The notes below the pieces were generated by a model. It saw only the letters and a list, made by a program, of their open reading frames with translations, did not search any database and had not been told where the DNA came from. Made by a program: the position numbers and the translations under genes. From Pempheris klunzingeri (lineage: Eukaryota; Chordata; Actinopteri; Acropomatiformes; Pempheridae): DNA of 64,000 nucleotides. The stretch is taken from contig NC_092030.1 of the NCBI RefSeq assembly GCF_042242105.1, forward strand, positions 173,501-237,500, in the 5' to 3' direction. Below are positions 48,170 through 61,978 of this stretch, piece after piece (the first letter of the stretch is position 1; every line of letters begins with the position of its first letter).

Positions 48170-52324
<4,155 letters not shown>

Positions 52325-53034
52325 TGCCTGATTGGCTGAGACTCTGACAGCAGCTTGTACGTACAGCCCACCACCACGCCCCCGCGGGGCGTCTCCTCTG
52401 CATGCTGTGGAGCGTGGCGAGGAGTGGGGGTGTTTGTGTGTGTGTATTCAGTGTTTGGACGTTCAGAGTTTCATACGAACACATCAGGACGCCATCAGAC
52501 GTCAGACCTGCTCTGGGACGCTGGACCTTTTCTCACGGTGGAAAATCTCCAGGGCTTCAGAGACGGACCATACGCTGTTCAGATCTGGTGGAAGGCCTGG
52601 ACTTTGGACTCTGTTTACTGGTGCATCCTTACAGGGCCGCCATCGCTCTGGGAAACATGGGAACATCGTGAGGGACCAGGACCAGGACCAGAGGGAGAGC
52701 CTGGTCTATCAGGTCTGAGGCTCCTTCTGACTGTACTTGAGTCACAGGCGTCGCCTTTCACTCCAAAATTCGAGCAGCACAGTGAGCTCTGAGCCGGGCG
52801 GCCGTGTTTCCCACTTCACTTCTAATGGTCATCAAGCAGCACCTGTTTACCAGCGTCGTTAACAGTCCAGTGATCAGTTCTCAGCTGATAGAGAATCAGC
52901 CTCAGACCTGCTGCCTCACACTGAACAGACATCCCTTCTAAACCTGGGACCTGTTTTATGTATTTCAGGTTTAAAATGACTGATGGGTACAAAAACTTTT
53001 GGAAGTGGTCCTGTAGATCGCTTTAGCCAGCAGC

Positions 53035-53345
53035 CGAGAACAGGCACCAGACTCCATTGACAAAGGAGTTGCTGGTCTACTGCTGTCTCCATCATTTAGT
53101 TTGTTTGTTATTGTGTGTTAAACAGATACTGTGTTTGATCCAAACTAACCGTTTAAAACACCAAGTCTCACAATAACACAGACACACTGACTGATGGAGG
53201 CAGCAGCAGAGCAGCAGCTCTAAAATCCCTGTTTTAGTGAATGTAGTCTGGTGTGTGTGCTGTTTGTGGTTAAACCAAAAGGATCTTCCAGGTCTCTCTC
53301 TGTAGGGATCCTTTCCATGATGCTGTCACACACTTAGAATAACCC
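53035..53345 (+). mobile_element. Dispersed foldback element, copy 4
   Basis: Contains CACCAGACTCCATTGACAAA, TTGTGTGTTAAACAGATACT, GACTGATGGAGGCAGCAGCA, TAAAATCCCTGTTTTAGTGA and GGTTAAACCAAAAGGATCTT in family order. It ends at CACACTTAGAATAAC. A segment between GCAGCAGCTC and TAAAATCC present in copy 1 is missing here. Confidence 0.65.
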
Positions 53346-53615
53346 CCTCCCAGATTAAAGTGTGGTATGTCCCTGTCAGACATCTCCACTCCTGTGCTGT
53401 GCAGTGTGTGTGATGTCCGGGCTGCTCACTCCACCGCTCATGTCTGTTCTGTCCTGTTGGTTGGACTGTCACCTGCTGCTGTGGACACTTCCAGGCTCTG
53501 GCCACCTGATCTGTCTTTATGGTTAAAGGTGTTATGTTTCTTTTATTTATTTTTTACTTCATCTGTATTTATATGGATTTATTTTTACAAAACATGTTCA
53601 ATATACTCGACAGCC

Positions 53616-53621
53616 AATAAA
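53616..53621 (+). terminator. Candidate gmcl1 poly(A) signal AATAAA
   Basis: CCAATAAAATG about 1.3 kb after the gmcl1 stop, placing the foldback element inside the 3' UTR if it is used. Tentative. Confidence 0.35.
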
Positions 53622-54079
53622 ATGCCCCGTTCACATGGGCTGTGGTGCTATCACATGACCTGACCGCTGTCATCTTTTTCTCCTGCGTTCATACGTGACA
53701 CCGTCCTTCATCACCTCCTTCTGGCTGGGCTCACTGGGACCAGCTGGTTGTTCTGGTGAACTAAAACCAATTAAACTGGTATTAAAAAGCCTGAAAAACT
53801 TAAAATTCATCTTGCTGATACACATCGACGCCCTGTTAGTGCTGTTAACAGGTGATCAGCTGTTCTGATTATTGTGGACGTCAGTGTGTTTCAGCTGCTC
53901 TCAGGCCTGCTGGGACCTGTCCAGTGTCCTCTATCTTCAGAGCACCAGCTGTTTGTAGTTAAAACATGTTGAGCAGCTGAAACACTGAAGTCAGACCAGG
54001 AGCTGTGTGTGTGTGTGTGTGTGTGTTCATCCACCATAGATAAGATAAGATAAGAAACAAACAGGTTCATCTACAGGAC

Positions 54080-54085
54080 TTTAAT
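54080..54085 (-). terminator. Candidate fam136a poly(A) signal (ATTAAA on minus strand)
   Basis: TTTAAT on the plus strand about 330 bp beyond the fam136a stop. This is the common variant hexamer. Tentative. Confidence 0.35.
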
Positions 54086-54239
54086 CCAGATACACAAAGA
54101 CGTCTGAGAACAACTCACAGTGAGAAACTGGGAGGGGGGGGCACAGACGGCTCACACGTCTGTAACAGAACAACAATCAAAGGAGGAGCTCAGGTGAATC
54201 ATGCTGTCTGGATCTTCACTGTAGACGCTGACGCTCAGA

Positions 54240-54270
<31 letters not shown>

Positions 54271-54414
54271 AAAAAAAACACTGAGCTCCAGCCGTCACGG
54301 AGGATCCACAGAACGACGACTACGGTTTGGTTTCTCCTCCAGGTCACAGCCCCGTCCTCCCTGGTCAGACCGACCCTGACCCCTCCAGGACGGACCGCAG
54401 CACCCCCGGCCTCC

Positions 54415-55855
54415 TCACTGCTGTATAGAGTCCAGGTTCTCTTTGAGCCTCCGGGTCATGCTGGGGATCAGGTTGACGTGGTCGTCCACACAGGTGCCCA
54501 CACAGCGGTCCATCAGGGACCGGACCGCTGGCTCCTTCGCGCCTGAGTCAAAAAGATCCTTCGCCTTATCGTTGCAGTGCATCGTGCACCTGGTGAGACG
54601 GTCCTGGTCCGGGGGGGGCAGAGGGAGACACCAGAGTTAAATACAGAGAGGGACACTGTCAAAATAAAAGCCTTGAGAGGCTGATAGAAATAAATGTTAA
54701 AGTGAAATACTGAAGGAACTGAATTCTTTAATGTGCTTAAACAATCTGTTCCTGTACAACTACCACAGGTAGCAACCCTCATTGTCCTGAAAATATCTTA
54801 ACAGACATTACGTTTAAGAATTTATGTAAAACAGATCAAATACACATCAAAATAAGTGTGAAGCATAAAATCAATTTAGCTCATGTTTTCATCTTGATTT
54901 TCACCAATATTGTGATGTCACCACGAACATGTTTAGATAACTTTGTTTTATCAGATAATTTATATGGACGGTCCCTCAGTCGGCCTCCAGGAGGGTCTGG
55001 AGGTGGGCTGACCGCTGGCTCCTTCATCCAGCTTCACACTAACTTCATCACAGTATTCTAAGTGTGTGACAGCATCATGGAAAGGATCCCTACAGAGAGA
55101 GACCTGGAAGATCCTTTTGGTTTAACCACAAACAGCACACACACCAGACTACATTCACTAAAACAGGGATTTTAGCTCACAGGACACAGGAGCTGCTGCT
55201 CTGGTGCTGCCTCCATCAGGTAGTCTGTTTGTGGTATTGTCTGACTTTGGTGTTTTAAGGGGTCAGTTCGGATCCAACACAATATTTGTGAAATACATAA
55301 TAACACAGACACACTACCTGAAGGAGGCAGCAGCTCCTGTGTCCTGTGAGCTAAAATCCCTGTTTTAGTGAATGTAGTCTGGTGTGTGTGCAGAGAGCGA
55401 TATAACGGCTGTTTGTGGTTAAACCAAAAGGATCTTCCAGAATTTTCTCCTCATCAGTGCAACACGTGGCCTGACGGCTGAGGGGAGGCAGCAGAGTGAT
55501 GATGAAGGTGGGCAGGTGAAGACGACTCTCTCACCTGGAACTTCTCCAGCTCTGAGGTGACCAGACCCTGAGCCTGGGCCAGGGGGGTGTGACACCTCTC
55601 GATACACTGATGCACCTGAGACATGGAGTCTGTGGACCGATCGCAGCAGTCCGCGCTGCAGCTGAACATGCGACCCTGCGGCACACAGCACACACGTGAT
55701 CATGGTGATGAACATGATGGTGAAGGCAGGTGCTGCACAGACCGGATCGGACCGGATCAAACTCCTACCTGCATTTTACGGATGTGGTCCCTCTCCAGGC
55801 TTTGGACCATGTCTTCCACCACCGCTTGCATGCGCGCCTGATGTGCCTCCGCCAT
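54415..55855 (-). CDS. fam136a: FAM136A mitochondrial protein
   Basis: Three exons in transcript order (55855-55769, 55675-55535, 54603-54415) encode 138 aa, the same length as human FAM136A. All introns are GT-AG and phase 0. The protein starts [20 protein letters not shown] and carries four CX3C pairs typical of intermembrane-space proteins: C35-C39 (CSADC), C53-C57 (CIERC), C82-C86 (CTMHC) and C110-C114 (CVGTC). FAM136A is a mitochondrial intermembrane-space protein. Human variants have been linked to familial Meniere disease. The gene is head-to-head with pcyox1 and tail-to-tail with gmcl1, matching the human 2p13 cluster. Intron 2 contains the most complete copy of the foldback element. 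Confidence 0.97.
55050..55440. mobile_element. Dispersed foldback element, copy 5 (two-armed, fam136a intron 2)
   Basis: Left arm CCTTTTGGTTTAACCACAAA ... CATTCACTAAAACAGGGATT (about 55112-55172) and right arm AATCCCTGTTTTAGTGAATG ... GTTAAACCAAAAGGATCTTC (about 55355-55438) are inverted copies around a ~180-bp spacer. This copy shows that the family is a palindromic foldback with long imperfect inverted repeats. The right arm carries a short insertion (AGAGAGCGATATAACGG). Confidence 0.75.
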
Positions 55856-56159
55856 CTCCGTCCGTCCCGCTCGGCTCAGCCCGCGAAGTCCTCCCGAGAT
55901 CCGGGACCGGGTTTAGCATCCACACCGGGGCGGACCGACTGTACCTGCGCTGTGTCCAGGTGGCTCTACTTTACGCTGCTATAGCACCTAAGGTCACCTC
56001 CATTCAAGCATGCTTCAAGACGGCAAGAAGATTACGCCACTTCCGCTTTTCTTCCGCAATCTGTTTTTAAAACTGACTTCCGGTCCGACTTTAAATGAAT
56101 CCGGAACACAGTGTTATCATCATTTTTCACCATTCTCGGAGACAAAGCTCCATTAAAGC

Positions 56160-56455
56160 TGCAGGCAGCGTTGGAGGGCCCTCACACCTTCGTGCAGCCG
56201 GACACCGACCCTTCCACGCGGCTCACAGTTTTCATGTATTTCGGACAGTGCGTCAAGGAGTTACACGTCACTTCCTGTGTCCCCTCTGTGGCGCTAGAGA
56301 ACAGCCACTAGTCACGTCCTATATTTCAGCATATGAAGTGTTGACTACACCGTGAGAATTTCATGCAAATCAAATGATGATTGGCACAAAAGTCTTACTT
56401 CCTGTTGTCACTAGGACGAAGCCGCCGGCCTCCAGCGCTGCTTGCAGCTGTAATT
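56160..56455 (+). mobile_element. Dispersed teleost-type repeat
   Basis: CACTTCCTGTGTCCCCTCTG, GGCGCTAGAGAACAGCCACT, CAGCATATGAAGTGTTGACT, TTCATGCAAATC and CAGCGCTGCTTGCAGCTGTA occur in an order I recognise as a frequent fish genome repeat. Boundaries and class are uncertain. Confidence 0.45.
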
Positions 56456-56867
56456 ACTTTTGTTTTAGTGACAGAGCAGAGCTTGGAACCCCGGCTGAGT
56501 AGGTACTAAAACAGTACCTGGTACCAGGTACTATCACCTGGGGGAGAACCCTACAGACCGAGTCGAGCCGAGCCGAGTAGGTGCTGGTGGAAAAGCGCCG
56601 TTAGCTTTGGACAAGATGTTTGCAGATGTGTTTTGTGTGACAGCTGTACTGTTTTTATTTGTTCTGCTGTACTCAGGTCAGTTCATGATTTCAACCATAT
56701 TACCTGATTATAGGTTATGTATAGACTATAGGACAATGTGAGGATACGAACTATGACTATTTCCTTGGCTCATCAGTAAATATGTATAGGAGATTTAATG
56801 AAGCATCTGCCTTTGTTCCAAAATAAAACGTTGATGCTCTTATTGTGAAACTCGAACGGAAGCGCAC

Positions 56868-57103
56868 CCGGAAGTGTGTCTGAATGTTTGGAGACGTTCA
56901 CGGCTCTCTGGCGTGATTCAGCCGTTAAAACCCGTTGTGAGCAGTCACCGTGTGTCGTGGTCTCTCCGTGGGTTTAGTCCTCAGCGTGTCGGGCCCACAG
57001 GACGGAGTTTGACCGAGTTTGACCGAGTTATCACGAAGTTTGACCGCGACTTTAACTGTGAAGGAGCCGCAGCAGCAGCTGACCTGAGGTCAGTCCGGAA
57101 GCG
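56868..57103 (+). promoter_or_regulatory. Probable pcyox1 promoter and non-coding first exon
   Basis: A CpG-containing segment with CCGGAAGTG at its start and CCGGAAGCG at its end is followed by a strong donor (GCG/GTGAGT) near 57103. The nearest usable acceptors are before the pcyox1 ATG exon (CTGTCCAG, ending 61687, or GCTGCAG, ending 61797). If joined, the whole 4.4 kb minisatellite lies in a 5' UTR intron. It could also be an upstream exon of another transcript. Confidence 0.4.
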
Positions 57104-57229
57104 GTGAGTCCACACGGCTGAACCCTCGACTTCCTCATTTAGTGATCCTCAGCAAGATGTCTGACACACCAATACACTGATGAACTAATACTCTGATACA
57201 CTCTGTCAGCCTCAGTATACAGTCTGTGG

Positions 57230-60200
57230 AAGTGTTTAGTCCTGAGTGTGTTTAGTCCTGAGTGTGCTTAGTCCTGAGTGTGTTTAGTCCTGAGTGTGTT
57301 TAGTCCTCTGAGTGTGTTTAGTCCTGAGTGTGTTTAGTCCTGAGTGTGTTTAGTCCTGAGTGTGTTTAGTCCTCTGAGTGTGTTTAGTCCTGAGTGTGTT
57401 TAGTCCTCTGAGTGTGTCAAGTCCTGTGTGTGTTTAGTCCTCTGAGCGTGTTTAGTCCTGAGTGTGTTTAGTCCTGAGTGTGTTTAGTCCTGAGTGTGTT
57501 TAGTCCTGAGTGTGCTTAGTCCTGAGTGTGTTTAGTCCTGAGTGTGTTTAGTCCTCTGAGTGTGTTTAGTCCTGAGTGTGTTTAGTCCTGAGTGTGTTTA
57601 GTCCTCTGAGTGTGTTTAGTCCTGAGTGTGTTTAGTCCTCTGAGCGTGTTTAGTCCTGAGCGTGTTTAGTCCTGAGTGTGTTTAGTCCTGAGTGTGTTTA
57701 GTCCTCTGAGTGTGTCAAGTCCTGTGTGTGTTTAGTCCTGAGTGTGTTTAGTCCTCTGAGTGTGTTTAGTCCTCTGAGTGTGTCAAGTCCTGTGTGTGTT
57801 TAGTCCTCTGAGTGTGTTTAGTCCTGAGTGTGTTTAGTCCTGAGTGTGTTTAGTCCTGAGTGTGTTTAGTCCTGAGTGTGTTTAGTCCTGAGTGTGTTTA
57901 GTCCTCTGAGTGTGTTTAGTCCTGAGTGTGTTTAGTCCTCTGAGTGTGTCAAGTCCTGTGTGTGTTTAGTCCTCTGAGCGTGTTTAGTCCTGAGTGTGTT
58001 TAGTCCTGAGTGTGTTTAGTCCTGAGTGTGTTTAGTCCTGAGTGTGCTTAGTCCTGAGTGTGTTTAGTCCTGAGTGTGTTTAGTCCTCTGAGTGTGTTTA
58101 GTCCTGAGTGTGTTTAGTCCTGAGTGTGTTTAGTCCTCTGAGTGTGTTTAGTCCTGAGTGTGTTTAGTCCTCTGAGCGTGTTTAGTCCTGAGCGTGTTTA
58201 GTCCTGAGTGTGTTTAGTCCTGAGTGTGTTTAGTCCTCTGAGTGTGTCAAGTCCTGTGTGTGTTTAGTCCTGAGTGTGTTTAGTCCTCTGAGTGTGTTTA
58301 GTCCTCTGAGTGTGTCAAGTCCTGTGTGTGTTTAGTCCTCTGAGCGTGTTTAGTCCTCTGAGTGTGTTTAGTCCTGTGTGTGTTTAGTCCTCTGAGTGTG
58401 TTAAGTCCTGAGCGTGTTTAGTCCTGAGTGTGTTTAGTCCTGAGTGTGTTTAGTCCTGAGTGTGTTTAGTCCTCTGAGTGTGTTTAGTCCTGAGTGTGTT
58501 TAGTCCTGAGTGTGTTTAGTCCTGAGTGTGTTTAGTCCTCTGAGTGTGTTTAGTCCTCTGAGTGTGTTTAGTCCTCTGAGTGTGTTTAGTCCTCTGAGTG
58601 TGTTTAGTCCTCTGAGTGTGTTTAGTCCTGAGTGTGTTTAGTCCTCTGAGTGTGTTTAGTCCTGAGTGTGTTTAGTCCTCTGAGTGTGTTTAGTCCTGAG
58701 TGTGTTTAGTCCTGAGTGTGTTTAGTCCTCTGAGTGTGTTTAGTCCTGAGTGTGTTTAGTCCTCTGAGTGTGTTTAGTCCTCTGAGTGTGTTTAGTCCTG
58801 AGTGTGTTTAGTCCTCTGAGTGTGTCAAGTCCTGTGTGTGTTTAGTCCTGAGTGTGTTTAGTCCTCTGAGTGTGTTTAGTCCTCTGAGTGTGTTTAGTCC
58901 TCTGAGTGTGTCAAGTCCTGTGTGTGTTTAGTCCTCTGAGCGTGTTTAGTCCTCTGAGCGTGTTTAGTCCTCTGAGCGTGTTTAGTCCTCTGAGCGTGTT
59001 TAGTCCTGAGTGTGTTTAGTCCTCTGAGTGTGTTTAGTCCTGAGTGTGTTTAGTCCTCTGAGTGTGTTTAGTCCTGAGTGTGTTTAGTCCTGAGTGTGTT
59101 TAGTCCTCTGAGTGTGTCAAGTCCTGTGTGTGTTTAGTCCTGAGTGTGTTTAGTCCTCTGAGTGTGTTTAGTCCTCTGAGTGTGTTTAGTCCTGTGTGTG
59201 TTTAGTCCTCTGAGTGTGTTAAGTCCTGAGCGTGTTTAGTCCTGAGTGTGTTTAGTCCTCTGAGTGTGTTTAGTCCTCTGAGTGTGTTTAGTCCTCTGAG
59301 TGTGTTTAGTCCTGAGTGTGTTTAGTCCTCTGAGCGTGTTTAGTCCTGAGCGTGTTTAGTCCTGAGTGTGTTTAGTCCTCTGAGTGTGTTTAGTCCTGAG
59401 CGTGTTTAGTCCTGAGTGTGTTTAGTCCTCTGAGTGTGTTTAGTCCTCTGAGTGTGTTAAGTCCTCTGAGTGTGTTAAGTCCTGTGTGTGTTTAGTCCTC
59501 TGAGTGTGTTTAGTCCTGAGTGTGTTTAGTCCTGAGTGTGTTTAGTCCTGAGTGTGTTTAGTCCTCTGAGTGTGTTAAGTCCTGAGTGTGTTTAGTCCTG
59601 AGTGTGTTTAGTCCTGAGTGTGTTTAGTCCTCTGAGTGTGTTAAGTCCTGAGTGTGTTAAGTCCTGAGTGTGTTTAGTCCTGAGTGTGTTTAGTCCTGTG
59701 TGTGTTTAGTCCTGAGTGTGTTAAGTCCTGAGTGTGTTTAGTCCTGAGTGTGTTTAGTCCTGTGTGTGTTTAGTCCTGAGTGTGTTTAGTCCTGAGTGTG
59801 TTTAGTCCTGAGCGTGTTTAGTCCTGAGCGTGTTTAGTCCTGAGTGTGTTTAGTCCTCTGAGTGTGTTTAGTCCTGAGCGTGTTTAGTCCTCTGAGTGTG
59901 TTTAGTCCTGAGCGTGTTTAGTCCTGAGCGTGTTTAGTCCTCTGAGTGTGTTTAGTCCTCTGAGTGTGTTAAGTCCTCTGAGTGTGTTTAGTCCTGTGTG
60001 TGTTTAGTCCTCTGAGTGTGTTAAGTCCTGAGTGTGTTTAGTTCTGAGTGTGTTTAGTCCTGTGTGTGTTTAGTCCTGAGCGTGTTTAGTCCTGAGTGTG
60101 TTTAGTCCTGAGTGTGTTTAGTCCTCTGAGCGTGTTTAGTCCTGAGCGTGTTTAGTCCTGAGCGTGTTTAGTCCTGAGTGTGTTTAGTCCTGAGCGTGTT

Positions 60201-61636
60201 TAGTCCTGAGTGTGTTTAGTCCTCTGAGTGTGTTTAGTCCTCTGAGTGTGTTAAGTCCTCTGAGTGTGTTTAGTCCTGTGTGTGTTTAGTCCTCTGAGTG
60301 TGTTAAGTCCTGAGTGTGTTAAGTCCTGAGTGTGTTTAGTCCTGAGTGTGTTAAGTCCTGAGCGTGTTTAGTCCTGAGCGTGTTTAGTCCTCTGAGTGTG
60401 TTTAGTCCTCTGAGTGTGTTAAGTCCTCTGAGTGTGTTTAGTCCTCTGAGTGTGTTAAGTCCTCTGAGTGTGTTTAGTCCTGTGTGTGTTTAGTCCTCTG
60501 AGTGTGTTAAGTCCTGAGTGTGTTTAGTCCTGAGTGTGTTAAGTCCTGAGCGTGTTTAGTCCTGAGCGTGTTTAGTCCTGAGCGTGTTTAGTCCTCTGAG
60601 TGTGTTTAGTCCTCTGAGTGTGTTAAGTCCTGAGTGTGTTTAGTCCTCTGAGTGTGTTTAGTCCTCTGAGTGTGTTAAGTCCTGAGCGTGTTTAGTCCTC
60701 TGAGTGTGTTTAGTCCTGAGCGTGTTTAGTCCTGAGCGTGTTTAGTCCTCTGAGTGTGTTTAGTCCTGAGCGTGTTTAGTCCTCTGAGTGTGTTTAGTCC
60801 TGAGCGTGTTTAGTCCTCTGAGTGTGTTTAGTCCTCTGAGTGTGTTTAGTCCTCTGAGTGTGTTTAGTCCTCTGAGCGTGTTTAGTCCTGAGTGTGTTTA
60901 GTCCTGAGCGTGTTTAGTCCTCTGAGTGTGTTTAGTCCTGAGCGTGTTTAGTCCTCTGAGTGTGTTTAGTCCTGAGTGTGTTTAGTCCTGAGTGTGTTTA
61001 GTCCTGAGTGTGTTTAGTCCTCTGAGCGTGTTTAGTCCTCTGAGCGTGTTTAGTCCTCTGAGCGTGTTTAGTCCTCTGAGCGTGTTTAGTCCTCTGAGTG
61101 TGTTTAGTCCTCTGAGTGTGTTTAGTCCTGAGCGTGTTTAGTCCTCTGAGTGTGTTTAGTCCTGAGTGTGTTTAGTCCTCTGAGTGTGTTTAGTCCTCTG
61201 AGTGTGTTTAGTCCTGAGCGTGTTTAGTCCTGAGCGTGTTTAGTCCTCTGAGTGTGTTTAGTCCTGAGCGTGTTTAGTCCTCTGAGTGTGTTTAGTCCTG
61301 AGCGTGTTTAGTCCTCTGAGCGTGTTTAGTCCTCTGAGTGTGTTTAGTCCTCTGAGCGTGTTTAGTCCTCTGAGTGTGTTTAGTCCTGAGCGTGTTTAGT
61401 CCTCTGAGTGTGTTTAGTCCTGAGTGTGTTTAGTCCTCTGAGTGTGTTTAGTCCTGAGCGTGTTTAGTCCTCTGAGCGTGTTTAGTCCTCTGAGCGTGTT
61501 TAGTCCTCTGAGTGTGTTTAGTCCTGAGCGTGTTTAGTCCTCTGAGTGTGTTTAGTCCTGAGTGTGTTTAGTCCTCTGAGTGTGTTTAGTCCTGAGCGTG
61601 TTTAGTCCTCTGAGCGTGTTTAGTCCTCTGAGTGGT
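57230..61636. repeat. 4.4 kb minisatellite, 16/18-bp unit (GTTTAGTCC(TC)TGAGTGT)
   Basis: About 255-265 units switch between a 16-bp form (GTTTAGTCCTGAGTGT) and an 18-bp form with an extra TC. T/C (GTGT/GCGT), T/A (TTTAG/TTAAG) and CAAG variants are distributed non-randomly. A stretch of roughly 450-500 bp is repeated with a 532-bp offset (for example 57369 and 57901, 57419 and 57951, 57511 and 58043, 57711 and 58243). There is no coding potential. Confidence 0.96.
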
Positions 61637-61814
61637 TTAGCTGGAGTTGAGACCTGATCCTGGTTCCTGTGTCTTCTTCCTGTCCAGATGCTGATGCTGA
61701 TGTGGAGGTAAAGGTGTGTCAGGAGGTAAAGGTACTTGTGGAGGTACAGGTGTGTCCAGAGGTACAGGTACGTGTGGAGGTACAGGTGCTGCTGCAGACT
61801 ACTGTCAGTCCACA

Positions 61815-61923
61815 ATGAGTCCAGGAGGCCTGTCCCTCAGGGCCCTGCTCATCCTGGGCCTCTGCCACAGCGGCAGGAGGAGTCTGGCCTCGGCCCCGAA
61901 GGGCCAGCCCGGAAGGATCGGTG

Positions 61924-61978
<55 letters not shown>

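Larger units (their letters stand above)
52325..54410. other. gmcl1 3' UTR and gmcl1-fam136a intergenic region
   Basis: The two genes are convergent. A foldback element copy lies at 53035-53345, a TG run near 54005-54026, and a run of about 25-30 C followed by A8 at about 54246-54278. I see no snRNP-G gene, although SNRPG is near GMCL1 and FAM136A in human. No other coding exon is recognised. Confidence 0.6.
55856..61687. other. fam136a-pcyox1 head-to-head region
   Basis: Contains a dispersed repeat (about 56160-56455), a CpG-containing promoter-like stretch with CCGGAAGTG (ETS-type) at 56868-56876, a possible non-coding pcyox1 exon ending at the donor near 57103, and the 4.4 kb minisatellite 57230-61636. 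No coding gene is recognised. Confidence 0.6.
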
